A DNA stretch of 44,102 nucleotides from an uncultured Pelagibacteraceae bacterium (GTDB taxonomy: Bacteria > Pseudomonadota > Alphaproteobacteria > Pelagibacterales > Pelagibacteraceae), in NCBI GenBank assembly GCA_902538745.1, contig CACBGP010000004.1:1-44102 (forward strand), read 5' to 3'. A program made the translations under genes and the position numbers. Under the pieces are notes generated by a model. That model had not been told where the DNA came from. It saw only the letters and a program-made list of their open reading frames with translations, and searched no databases. Below, in pieces: positions 1 through 8,692 of the stretch (position 1 is its first letter; each line of letters opens with the position of its first letter).

Positions 1-896
1 GAGTCTGAAACTCCTTTTTGAATAACTGGCTTTAAATTTTCAATATTTTCAAAAAAAGGACTACTCATCTCTTGTTCGTGAACTCTCATCCAGTTTTTGT
101 TTCCTTTATAAGTATTAATTTCACCATTATGGGCGACTGCTCTAAACGGTTGAGCCAAACTCCAGCTCGGAGCGGTGTTAGTTGAAAATCTCTGATGAAA
201 AATTGCAAATCTTGAAATAAATCTTACATCCCTTAAATCTAAGAAAAAATCTGAAATAGCTTCAGCTAAAAACATTCCTTTATAGATAATTGATTTAGCA
301 CTTATTGAACAAATATAAAAATTATTTAATGATAAATTGAACGCTTTATTCTCAATTTTTTTTCTTGTTTCATAAATTTTTCTCTCAAGATCTTTATCAA
401 GTAGATTTTTATTATTTGCTTTGAAAAGTACTTGAATTATCTCTGGCATTGTTTGAAAAGCCTTTTCTCCTAAAACTTTTGGATTAACAGGCACCTGCCT
501 CCAACCATAAATACTAAAATCATTTTTTGTTAACTCACTTTCTACAATCGTTTTACAGCTTTCCTGTGCAGCATAATCATTCCTAGGTAAAAAAATCATC
601 CCAACACAAATATCAGAACCATCGTGTGTGTGACCTGTAACTTCTATTTTTTCAACAAAAAAATCTTTGGGTATTTCTAAATGTATTCCTGCCCCATCAC
701 CCGTTTTTCCATCAGCATCAACAGCCCCTCGATGCCAAACAGCTTTTAAAGCTTCAATTCCATATTCTACAACTTCTCTTGATTTTTTTCCCTCTGTCGA
801 TGCAATTAATCCCACTCCACATGCATCATGCTCCATTTCTTTAGAATAAACATTATTTTTAGTAAGTAATTCTAAATTTTTTTTATAGATGCTCAT
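1..896 (-). CDS. gltB: Glutamate synthase large subunit, N-terminal part (partial)
   Basis: Glutamate synthase transfers the amide of glutamine to 2-oxoglutarate. The visible 298 residues are the class II glutamine amidotransferase domain. They start MSIYKKNLEL and reach a DACGVGLIA motif, where Cys26 would be the nucleophile exposed after removal of a short propeptide. The phrases WHRGAVDADGKTGDGAG, FSTNTAPSW and AHNGEINT are family hallmarks of the amidotransferase site. The 3' end runs off the left edge, so the FMN and iron-sulfur domains are not seen. The ATG overlaps the gltD stop by one base (TAATG), so the two subunits should be cotranscribed and translationally coupled. Identification is secure. 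Confidence 0.96.
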   Translation of the reverse strand, partial: MSIYKKNLELLTKNNVYSKEMEHDACGVGLIASTEGKKSREVVEYGIEALKAVWHRGAVDADGKTGDGAGIHLEIPKDFFVEKIEVTGHTHDGSDICVGMIFLPRNDYAAQESCKTIVESELTKNDFSIYGWRQVPVNPKVLGEKAFQTMPEIIQVLFKANNKNLLDKDLERKIYETRKKIENKAFNLSLNNFYICSISAKSIIYKGMFLAEAISDFFLDLRDVRFISRFAIFHQRFSTNTAPSWSLAQPFRAVAHNGEINTYKGNKNWMRVHEQEMSSPFFENIENLKPVIQKGVSD

Positions 897-2335
897 TATG
901 CAACTTTTGATTTTTTTAATTCTATATTCTCAAGATAAGACTTGATTGATGACGCCGCATCTCTTCCATCTTTTATTGCCCATACCACTAAAGATGCACC
1001 TCTTACAATATCTCCAGCAGCAAAAACACCTTTGATATTTGTCTCCATGGTATCAAAATCAGCTTTTATTGTTCCCCATTTTGTAACTTGTAACTCTTGT
1101 GCTTCAAATAATAATGGCAAGTTTTCTGGATCAAATCCTAAAGCTTTTATTACCATATCTGCTTTAATTTCAAACTCAGATCCTTGTTTAATTTCTGGTC
1201 TTCTTCTACCTGAGTCGTCTGGATCTCCAAGTTGGATTTGATCTATAATTAATTTTTCGATTTTATTTTTTCCTTTAAATTCTTTTGGACTAGACAACCA
1301 AACAAATTCAACACCTTCTTCTTCTGCGTTAGCTACTTCTCTTGCAGATCCAGGCATATTATCTTTATCTCTTCTATATAAGCATTTAACCGAGTTCGCT
1401 TTTTGTCTTACTGAGGTTCGAACACAATCCATTGCTGTGTCCCCACCTCCAATAACTACAACATCTTTACCTTCGGCATTTAATATACCTTTATCAAATA
1501 AATCAACTTTGTCTCCTAATCCCTTTTTATTTGATGCTGTTAAAAACTCCATAGCAGGAAAAATATTATCTAAGTCATTCCCTGGTAGATTAATCTCTCT
1601 TGGTTTATAAACTCCGGTAGCAATTAAAATTGCATCATGTCTTTTTCTCAGTTGCTCTAAAGTTGCATCCTTACCAACTTCAAAATTTTGTTCAAATTTA
1701 ATTCCACCATCTTTCAACAATTTGGTTCGTCTCTCAACTACATGTTTTTCTAATTTAAAATTTGGTATACCGTAAATTAACAAGCCACCTGCTCTGTCAT
1801 ACCTATCATAAACAGTTATTTGATATCCATTTTTTCTAAGTTGTTCAGCAGCTGCAAGTCCAGCTGGTCCAGCACCAATTATTCCAACACTTTGATCTTT
1901 TTCATGTTTAACTGAAATTGGTTTTACCCATCCATTCTCCCATGCACTATCTGTAATATATTTTTCGACTGATCCAATTGTAACAGTGCCATGGCCTGAC
2001 TGCTCAATAACACAGTTACCCTCACACAATCTGTCTTGTGGACATATTCTACCACAAACCTCGGGCATGTTGTTTGTGCTCTGAGATAACTCATAAGCTT
2101 CCTTTAATCTGCCCTCAGCAGTCAATTTGAGCCAGTCTGGAATATTATTACTTAAGGGACAATGTACTTGGCAAAAGGGAACACCACATTGAGAGCATCT
2201 ACTTGACTGCTCTTGTGCTTTTTGAGTTATAAATTCGTCATAGATTTCATTAAAATCATCTTTTCTATTATCTACTCCTCTTTTAGGTGGAGTTTGCTGA
2301 CCTATTTTGACGAATTTTAGCATTTTATCAGTCAT
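896..2335 (-). CDS. gltD: Glutamate synthase small subunit
   Basis: This is the 479-residue beta subunit, which takes electrons from NAD(P)H and passes them to GltB during ammonia assimilation. The N-terminal half has cysteine clusters for two 4Fe-4S centres (CSQCGVPFCQVHC, then CGRICPQDRLCEGNC). A first dinucleotide fold follows (VGIIGAGPAGLAAAEQL, about residues 150-166), then a second (VVVIGGGDTAMDC, about 291-303) and a C-terminal FAAGDIVRG FAD motif. Length is normal for the family. It is the first gene of a gltD-gltB pair. An inverted repeat at 2392-2412 lies in its upstream region. Confidence 0.97.
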   Translation of the reverse strand: MTDKMLKFVKIGQQTPPKRGVDNRKDDFNEIYDEFITQKAQEQSSRCSQCGVPFCQVHCPLSNNIPDWLKLTAEGRLKEAYELSQSTNNMPEVCGRICPQDRLCEGNCVIEQSGHGTVTIGSVEKYITDSAWENGWVKPISVKHEKDQSVGIIGAGPAGLAAAEQLRKNGYQITVYDRYDRAGGLLIYGIPNFKLEKHVVERRTKLLKDGGIKFEQNFEVGKDATLEQLRKRHDAILIATGVYKPREINLPGNDLDNIFPAMEFLTASNKKGLGDKVDLFDKGILNAEGKDVVVIGGGDTAMDCVRTSVRQKANSVKCLYRRDKDNMPGSAREVANAEEEGVEFVWLSSPKEFKGKNKIEKLIIDQIQLGDPDDSGRRRPEIKQGSEFEIKADMVIKALGFDPENLPLLFEAQELQVTKWGTIKADFDTMETNIKGVFAAGDIVRGASLVVWAIKDGRDAASSIKSYLENIELKKSKVA

Positions 2336-2391
2336 ATTTTTTTAAAATTTATGGCAAGATATACATTGTTTTTGTTAGTAAAAGAAATATA

Positions 2392-2412
2392 TAGGTCAGT
2401 AACTTTGACCTA
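2392..2412. promoter_or_regulatory. Inverted repeat upstream of gltD (possible operator)
   Basis: Perfect 7-bp arms TAGGTCA and TGACCTA are separated by 7 nt (GTAACTT). The repeat sits in the 183-bp divergent gap between gltD and uppP, about 57 bp from the gltD start. The size and spacing suit a dimeric regulator. It does not resemble an NtrC site, and I cannot name the factor. A transcribed hairpin is the alternative. Confidence 0.4.
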
Positions 2413-2518
2413 ATTATAACATTATTTAGCTTAAATCCTACTTAATCTGATTTTTGCATATCTAATATGATTAAATCGAATTGTTTAAAATGAATATTTT
2501 TTAAGTTACGACACTTAT

Positions 2519-3286
2519 ATGTTTCGAGATTTTATAGAAATTTTAATTCTTTCTTCAATTCAAGGAATTTCAGAATTTTTACCCATAAGCTCATCAGCTC
2601 ATTTAATATTGGTATCAAACTTTTACGATTTAGAGACAAGTTCTTTGTTGATAGATATAAGTTTACATTTAGGCTCATTAATTGCGGTAATTTTTTATTT
2701 TAGAAAAGAGTTATTTGATCTAAGAAATAATAATAAATTATTAAGTTTAATAATTATTGGTTCTTTGCCTTTGATAATATTTGGATATATTTTATATACC
2801 ACTGAGTTTATTAATCTTTTAAGAAACACAAAAATAATTGCAATAACAACATTGTTTTTTGGATTCATACTTTTTTTTGCTGATCAAAGAAAAACTGATC
2901 GAAATATCTCTACTGATTTGAATATTAAGTCAATTTTATTAATAGGTTTATTTCAAATATTAGCATTAATACCAGGAGTTAGTAGGGCTGGAATAACAAT
3001 TACTGCAGCAAGATTTTTAAATTTTAATAGAATTGACTCTAGTAAAATTTCTTTTTTATTATCTATACCTGCTTTAGCAGGAGCAAGCTTTCTAGGTTTG
3101 AGTGAGGCTTTTGAACAATCAATAGAAATAAATTATTTATTATTGATTGCTACGTTCTTATCATTTATGTTTTCATTTTTTACAATTAAATATTTTCTTA
3201 AATTTATAAATAAAATTTCCTTCAATATATTTGTAGTATATCGAATAATTCTTGGCTTAATTTTATTTTTAATAATATATACTTAG
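2519..3286 (+). CDS. uppP: Undecaprenyl-diphosphatase UppP (BacA)
   Basis: This integral membrane enzyme of 255 residues dephosphorylates undecaprenyl diphosphate to recycle the lipid carrier of peptidoglycan and surface polysaccharide synthesis. The N-terminal IQGISEFLPISSSAHL segment carries the conserved Gln/Glu motif and Ser cluster. The second signature, LIPGVSRAGITITAARF (about residues 152-168), matches the family PGxSRSxxT motif, with Ala in place of the second Ser. The rest is a series of hydrophobic helices. The gene is divergent from gltD. Its TAG stop overlaps the convergent transporter gene by 4 nt. Confidence 0.94.
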   Translation: MFRDFIEILILSSIQGISEFLPISSSAHLILVSNFYDLETSSLLIDISLHLGSLIAVIFYFRKELFDLRNNNKLLSLIIIGSLPLIIFGYILYTTEFINLLRNTKIIAITTLFFGFILFFADQRKTDRNISTDLNIKSILLIGLFQILALIPGVSRAGITITAARFLNFNRIDSSKISFLLSIPALAGASFLGLSEAFEQSIEINYLLLIATFLSFMFSFFTIKYFLKFINKISFNIFVVYRIILGLILFLIIYT

Positions 3287-4173
3287 GTTGTTTTCTTAAT
3301 CAATGGAACTAGTTGAGATAATAGGACTCCACTCAATATGAAAAAACAACCCAGTAGATTATTAATTCCTAATATTTGATTTAAAAGAAACCAAGCCGCA
3401 ATCGTTGCGAATACACCCTCCAAAGAAAAAATTATTGCTGCTGGTGCAGGTGTTATATTTCTTTGGGCATAAATTTGTAAAACAAATGCAAAACCACCTG
3501 ACAAAATTCCAGCATATAAAATTGAATCTAATTCATTCAAAATATTTTCAATTATAAATTCTTCAGAAAATAAACCTATAACAAATGAAAATAGAGCAAC
3601 TAGTAGAGTTTGAATCGCGCCAATTGTTAATGGTAAATTGTACTTTTTAATAATCATACCAGTAAAAATAATATGCGTACTCCAAAATAAAGCACCCAAT
3701 ATTACAAGAGTGTCACCTAGCCTTACAGTTGCATCTTGAAAATTTGTTAATAAATACCCACCAATCAAACATAAAATTACTGATGGCCATACACTCCAAT
3801 GTAAAAAATCTTTTTTAAAGATGAAAATAATTATGGGGACCATTGGCACATAAAAAATTGTAAAAAAAGCAGCATTAGCTACATCGGTGTAAAGCAACGC
3901 AACCTGTTGTAATGCTGAGCCTAGAAATAATGACACTCCAATTAAAAGGGACAGAATAATGAATGTTTTCGTATCAAATCTAAATTCCTTTTTTAGTTTT
4001 TTTGCTTCAAACAATAATGCTAAAGGAATAATTGCCAAAAAACCTACAAAAAATCTTACAGAATTAAAAGTGAATGGACCAATATCATCCATACCTGTAT
4101 CCTGTGCAATGAATGTAGTCCCCCAAATGAAAGTGCACAGTAATGCACTAAATAGCGATAGAGTTTTTGACAT
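3283..4173 (-). CDS. DMT-family permease (EamA domains)
   Basis: This 296-residue membrane protein has about ten hydrophobic helices arranged as two EamA repeats. The N-terminal LLCTFIWGTTFIAQ and the second-half GALFWSTHIIFTGMI are typical of drug/metabolite transporter superfamily members. The substrate cannot be told from sequence; relatives export metabolites or take up amino acids and nucleotides. The start codon lies 5 nt after the aceF stop on the same strand, so it is probably the last gene of an aceE-aceF-transporter transcript. That may hint at a link to central carbon flux, but streamlined genomes often join unrelated genes. Confidence 0.88.
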   Translation of the reverse strand: MSKTLSLFSALLCTFIWGTTFIAQDTGMDDIGPFTFNSVRFFVGFLAIIPLALLFEAKKLKKEFRFDTKTFIILSLLIGVSLFLGSALQQVALLYTDVANAAFFTIFYVPMVPIIIFIFKKDFLHWSVWPSVILCLIGGYLLTNFQDATVRLGDTLVILGALFWSTHIIFTGMIIKKYNLPLTIGAIQTLLVALFSFVIGLFSEEFIIENILNELDSILYAGILSGGFAFVLQIYAQRNITPAPAAIIFSLEGVFATIAAWFLLNQILGINNLLGCFFILSGVLLSQLVPLIKKTT

Positions 4174-4178
4174 ATTTT

Positions 4179-5441
4179 TTATACAGCTAATTTATAAGCA
4201 AAATTTTTTCCAAGATTATCTTTCAAATCGTTGTTAAATCGAGCAGCTTCAGCTCCATCAATTATCCTATGATCATAAGATAAAGATAAAGGTAGAATTG
4301 TTCGTGTTATGAACTTTCCATCAATAAAAATTTGTTTTTTTTGAGATTTACCAACTCCTAGAATTGCGACTTCAGGGTAATTAATAATAGGTGTAAAAAA
4401 AGAACCACCAATACCTCCTAGACTCGTTATAGTCATAGAACCACCAAATAATTCTTTTTTGTCAATTTTAAGATTTCTGCATTGATCACTTAATTTTTTA
4501 AGCTCAGTACCTATTAAAGTTATGTTCTTGTTATCAGCATTTCTTAGTTTTGGTACCATAAGCCCATGCTTTGTATCCACAGCTATTCCAATGTGATAAT
4601 ACTTTTTTAGAGTCATTTTTCCTTTATCAATTTCATCAATAGACGAATTAAAATTTGGAAATTTTTTAAGTGATGCAGTTAAAGCTTTGACAATAAAAGC
4701 TAAAGGAGTAATTTTTTTTTTTTCTCCAGTGTAAATATCTGTTAGAGAAGTTCTAAACTCCTCTAATTCGGTTATATCTGCTTCATCATGATTGGTTACA
4801 TGAGGAATATTAGACCAAGAATTCATAAGATATTTAGATGAAAGTTTTTTTACTCTTGGAATATCCTTTATTTCCGTTTTTCCAAATTCAGAGTGAGGAT
4901 ACTCTAGTTCTATCATTTCATCTTTTTTGAATTCTTTTTCAATATTTCTCTCAGGAGTTTTTGCAACAAATGACTTAACATCACTTTCAGTTACTCTTCC
5001 TAATCTTTCACTACCTTCAACTTTACTAATATCAACACCAAGTTCTCTAGCAAATTTTCTGACTTTTGGTGAGGCTGAAGTCTTTTTTGAAAAATCTTTT
5101 ACGATAATATTTTTTGGTTTAACTTCTTTTTCAATTTCTATTTTGTTTTCTTTGATATTTTCTTTTTTAGTTGATTGTATTACTTTAGTTTCTACATTGT
5201 TGTCTTTTAATTCAATTTCTAAAATCTTACTACCCTCAGAAACCTTATCGCCAACTTTTAAGTTTAATTCTGTAACTAGTCCATCATGTAATGAGGGAAT
5301 TTCAACACTCGATTTATCACTTTCAATTGTGATTAAAGGGTCATTTTTTTTAATCTCTTGACCTTTTTTGATTAAAATTTCAATAACCTCTACATCTTTG
5401 AATTCACCAATGTTTGGAACTTTTATATCTTTTTTGGACAT
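4179..5441 (-). CDS. aceF: Pyruvate dehydrogenase E2, dihydrolipoyl acetyltransferase
   Basis: E2 transfers the acetyl group from lipoate to CoA in the pyruvate dehydrogenase complex. The reading frame is open for 26 more codons upstream, but MSKKDIKVPNIGEF is the proper E2 start, leaving a 1-nt gap after aceE; the protein has 420 residues. The domains are one lipoyl domain (1-78, lipoyl Lys43 in ESDKSSVE), a charged linker, a peripheral-subunit-binding domain (about 122-160, SPKVRKFARELGVD) and a catalytic domain ending in SYDHRIIDGAEA, with His391 and Asp395 as the catalytic pair. Its single lipoyl domain closely resembles the one fused to the adjacent E1. Confidence 0.96.
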   Translation of the reverse strand: MSKKDIKVPNIGEFKDVEVIEILIKKGQEIKKNDPLITIESDKSSVEIPSLHDGLVTELNLKVGDKVSEGSKILEIELKDNNVETKVIQSTKKENIKENKIEIEKEVKPKNIIVKDFSKKTSASPKVRKFARELGVDISKVEGSERLGRVTESDVKSFVAKTPERNIEKEFKKDEMIELEYPHSEFGKTEIKDIPRVKKLSSKYLMNSWSNIPHVTNHDEADITELEEFRTSLTDIYTGEKKKITPLAFIVKALTASLKKFPNFNSSIDEIDKGKMTLKKYYHIGIAVDTKHGLMVPKLRNADNKNITLIGTELKKLSDQCRNLKIDKKELFGGSMTITSLGGIGGSFFTPIINYPEVAILGVGKSQKKQIFIDGKFITRTILPLSLSYDHRIIDGAEAARFNNDLKDNLGKNFAYKLAV

Positions 5442-5442
5442 T

Positions 5443-8400
5443 CTATAGTTTTGTTGGCATAGGTTTGTCAGTATCAATCTTATACTTTTTAATTGCTTCT
5501 TTAGCATATTTTGATGCAATAAGCTGTTCCTTAGCTAAGATGCTTAACCCATATGTTGTGATATGTTCCTTATCAACCTCAAAAAATTTTCTTAACTCTT
5601 TTCTTGTATCACTTCGTCCAAATCCATCTGTTCCTAGTGAATAAAAACTTTTGTTTACATAAGGTCTTATCTGATCGGAGTTCATTCTCATATAATCAGA
5701 GGCTGCTAAAATTGGCCCTTCAGCGTTACCTAAACATTTTTCTACATAGCTTTTTTTAGGTTCTTTATCAGGGTTTAGAAGATTATATCTCTCTACTTCA
5801 AGACCGTCCCTTCTTAATTCGTTAAAGCTTGTTACACTCCAAATCTCACTATCGATTTGATATTCATTTTGTAATATTTCTGCACCAGCTATCATTTCTC
5901 TTAATATTGTGCCAGATCCAAGAAATTGAATTTTAGTTTTTTTATACTTATTAAACTCCTTTATTTTGTACATTCCTTTTAAAATACCCTCCTCACATGA
6001 TTTATCTTTTGGCATTTCTGGATGAGGATAATTTTCATTCATAGTTGTAATATAATAAAAAATATTTTCATTTTTCTCATGCATTCTTCTTAAACCTTCT
6101 CGAAAAATGACTGCAAGCTCATAATGAAATGTTGGATCATATGATATGCAATTAGGAATAGTTGAAGCCATTAAATGACTATGACCATCCTGATGTTGTA
6201 AACCCTCTCCAGCAAGAGTTGTTCTCCCAGCAGTAGCTCCAATCAAAAATCCTCTAGACTGACTATCCGCACCTGCCCAAGCAAAATCCCCAATTCTCTG
6301 AAAGCCAAACATTGAATAGAAAAGATAAATTGGGATCATTTCAATATCATGATTGGTATATGAAGTTCCAGCAGCTATCCACGATGACATTGCTCCAGCT
6401 TCATTAATTCCTTCTTCTAAAACTTGACCGCTCTTTTCCTCTTTATACGAACTTAGTTGAGCAGAGTCCTCTGGCTCATATTTTTGACCCTCATGTGCGT
6501 AAATTCCTATCTTTTGAAAAAATCCTTCCATTCCAAAAGTTCTTGCTTCATCAGGAATAATTGGGACCATTCTTGGCGCAACATTTTTATCTCTCAAAAG
6601 ATTTGTCAACATTCTAACTAGTGCCATTGTGGTCGACATTTCTTTTTCACCAGTTGAAACTTTCATATTATCAAAAATGTCTTTTGGAGGTGCTTTAATA
6701 GGTTTTGCATAAGTAGTTCTCTCAGGAATAAAGCCACCCAACTGAAGTCTTCTTTCTTTGATGTATTTTATTTCAGGAGAATTTTGATCTGGCTTATAAT
6801 ACTCAATATTTTTAACCTGCTGGTCTGTTAATGGAACATCAAATCTATCTCTATAATACATTAGGTCTTCAACATCTAATTTTTTAGTCTGATGAGTTGT
6901 ATTTACGCTCTCACCACTTTTACCCATGCCATAACCCTTTATAGTCTTAGCAATTACTACAGTGGGACTACCGACATTTTTAGATGCTTTGTCATATGCT
7001 GCAAAAACTTTATGGGGATCATGCCCACCTCTATTTAATCTCCAAATATCCTTATCTGAAAGACTTGAGACAAGTTCCGAAGTTTCTGGATATTTTCCAA
7101 AAAATTTTTCTCTAACATAAGCGCCATCTCTTGCTTTCATTGCTTGATATTCTCCATCAACTGTTTCATTCATTGTCTTAATAAGGTGACCTGTTTTGTC
7201 ATTCGCTAACAGTGAATCCCAATATGAGCCCCAAATTACTTTAATGACATTCCATCCGGCTCCTCTAAAAATTCCCTCTAATTCTTGTATAATTTTTCCA
7301 TTACCTCGCACTGGACCGTCTAATCTTTGAAGGTTACAATTTATAACAAATATAAGATTATCTAAATTTTCCCTAGCTGCTAAACCAATTGCTCCTAAAG
7401 ACTCTGGTTCATCCATTTCTCCATCACCTAAAAATGACCAAACTTTTCTACCCTCATCCTTAATTAGGCCTCTGTTAATCAAGTATTTCATATATCTTGC
7501 TTGATAAATCGCTAACATTGGTCCTAAACCCATAGAGACTGTTGGAAATTGCCAAAAGTTTGGCATTAACCAAGGATGTGGATATGAAGATAAACCGCCA
7601 GGCTTAACTTCCTGTCTAAAACTGTCCAATTGTTTTTCATTAAGCCTTCCTTCAAGGAATGCTCTAGCATACATACCAGGTGCACTATGACCTTGAAAAT
7701 ATATAAGATCTCCACCGAATTTATTATTTTTAGCTCTCCAAAAATGATTCATTCCAACATCATATAAAGTTGCTGCAGATGCAAAAGTTCCAATATGACC
7801 TCCAAGTTCAGGAAATTTTTTATTTGCTCTCACTACCATCGCAGCAGCATTCCATCTAATTAATGACCTAATCCTTCTTTCTATATTCTGATCACCATTT
7901 GATTTCCTCTCCTCACTCACAGGAATCGTATTTATATAAGGGGTATTTTGTGTGTATGGAATATTGGCGCCCTCCATATAAGCTTTATTAATTAATTCCT
8001 TAATCAAATAGTGAGCTCTGTGATTACCATCTTTTTCGATGACATCTGATAGAGATTCTATCCATTCATGTGTCTCTAAAGGATCAATATCACCCTCATT
8101 TACAACTTCAATTTTGCTAGGTTTTTCTTTCTCTAATTCTGGAATTTGCTTTTCTTGTTCTTTATTTTTCTTTAAAGAATTTTCCGCCTCTAAAATTAAA
8201 TTTTCAGTATTTTTTGGAACCTCTTCTAATTTAGAAAATTTTTTACTAGGGCTTGATATATTGAGAAGCAAATCCCCTTTTGAAACTTTATCACCAACCT
8301 TTACCTCAATGTTTTCAACTTTACCTGAAAAAGTTGATGGAATTTCAACACTAGATTTGTCACTTTCAATAGTGACCACTGGATCATTTATTTTAACTTC

Positions 8401-8481
8401 TTGACCTTCTGCAACAAGTAATTCAATTACCTCAACATTTTCAAAATCGCCAATATCAGGAACTAATAATTTTTCAGTCAT
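5443..8481 (-). CDS. aceE: Pyruvate dehydrogenase E1 with N-terminal lipoyl domain
   Basis: E1 decarboxylates pyruvate with thiamine diphosphate and reductively acetylates lipoate. The protein has 1012 residues, about 125 more than Escherichia coli AceE. The excess is an N-terminal lipoyl domain (1-76, Lys42 in ESDKSSVEIPS) followed by a Lys/Glu-rich linker (about 77-130). The homodimeric-type E1 follows, with GHIGTFASAATLYDVG, the ThDP motif GDGEMDEPES (352-361) and the NCNLQRLDGPVRGN segment. Lipoyl domains normally sit on E2, or sometimes on E3 or the E1 beta subunit, so this fusion is unusual. No E3 gene lies in the window. The start follows a 207-bp gap that presumably holds the operon promoter. 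Confidence 0.95.
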   Translation of the reverse strand: MTEKLLVPDIGDFENVEVIELLVAEGQEVKINDPVVTIESDKSSVEIPSTFSGKVENIEVKVGDKVSKGDLLLNISSPSKKFSKLEEVPKNTENLILEAENSLKKNKEQEKQIPELEKEKPSKIEVVNEGDIDPLETHEWIESLSDVIEKDGNHRAHYLIKELINKAYMEGANIPYTQNTPYINTIPVSEERKSNGDQNIERRIRSLIRWNAAAMVVRANKKFPELGGHIGTFASAATLYDVGMNHFWRAKNNKFGGDLIYFQGHSAPGMYARAFLEGRLNEKQLDSFRQEVKPGGLSSYPHPWLMPNFWQFPTVSMGLGPMLAIYQARYMKYLINRGLIKDEGRKVWSFLGDGEMDEPESLGAIGLAARENLDNLIFVINCNLQRLDGPVRGNGKIIQELEGIFRGAGWNVIKVIWGSYWDSLLANDKTGHLIKTMNETVDGEYQAMKARDGAYVREKFFGKYPETSELVSSLSDKDIWRLNRGGHDPHKVFAAYDKASKNVGSPTVVIAKTIKGYGMGKSGESVNTTHQTKKLDVEDLMYYRDRFDVPLTDQQVKNIEYYKPDQNSPEIKYIKERRLQLGGFIPERTTYAKPIKAPPKDIFDNMKVSTGEKEMSTTMALVRMLTNLLRDKNVAPRMVPIIPDEARTFGMEGFFQKIGIYAHEGQKYEPEDSAQLSSYKEEKSGQVLEEGINEAGAMSSWIAAGTSYTNHDIEMIPIYLFYSMFGFQRIGDFAWAGADSQSRGFLIGATAGRTTLAGEGLQHQDGHSHLMASTIPNCISYDPTFHYELAVIFREGLRRMHEKNENIFYYITTMNENYPHPEMPKDKSCEEGILKGMYKIKEFNKYKKTKIQFLGSGTILREMIAGAEILQNEYQIDSEIWSVTSFNELRRDGLEVERYNLLNPDKEPKKSYVEKCLGNAEGPILAASDYMRMNSDQIRPYVNKSFYSLGTDGFGRSDTRKELRKFFEVDKEHITTYGLSILAKEQLIASKYAKEAIKKYKIDTDKPMPTKL

Positions 8482-8575
8482 TTTTATGTTTTATACACTA
8501 TAAAAATATAGTTAATTGCAAATTTTAACACATTCTGTCCTATTTTTTGACACTCTTTTACTCTTAAATGCAAAA

Positions 8576-8692
8576 ATGATTAAAAAGATACTAAAATTAC
8601 TTATTCATTCAAATTATAATACACACGTAGACGCTAAAATGTGGATACAAAAAATATTACTAGAAGGGAAATACGGAAGGATAAATTCCTAA
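8576..8692 (+). CDS. Possible 38-residue basic small protein
   Basis: An ATG-initiated ORF begins MIKKILKLLIHSNYNTHVDA and ends KYGRINS, with no recognised domain. Its first part is amphipathic and basic. It fills most of the space between aceE and the thiolase gene. Its TAA overlaps the thiolase stop by exactly 4 nt (CTAA), the same arrangement seen at the uppP, HIG1-like and plsC ends, which mildly favours a real gene. No clear ribosome binding site is visible, and an ORF this short can arise by chance. Confidence 0.38.
   Translation: MIKKILKLLIHSNYNTHVDAKMWIQKILLEGKYGRINS

Noticed and set aside
5442-5519. N-terminal extension of aceF by 26 codons
   Set aside because: It would lie inside aceE, and the lipoyl domain begins exactly at MSKKDIKVPNIGEF.
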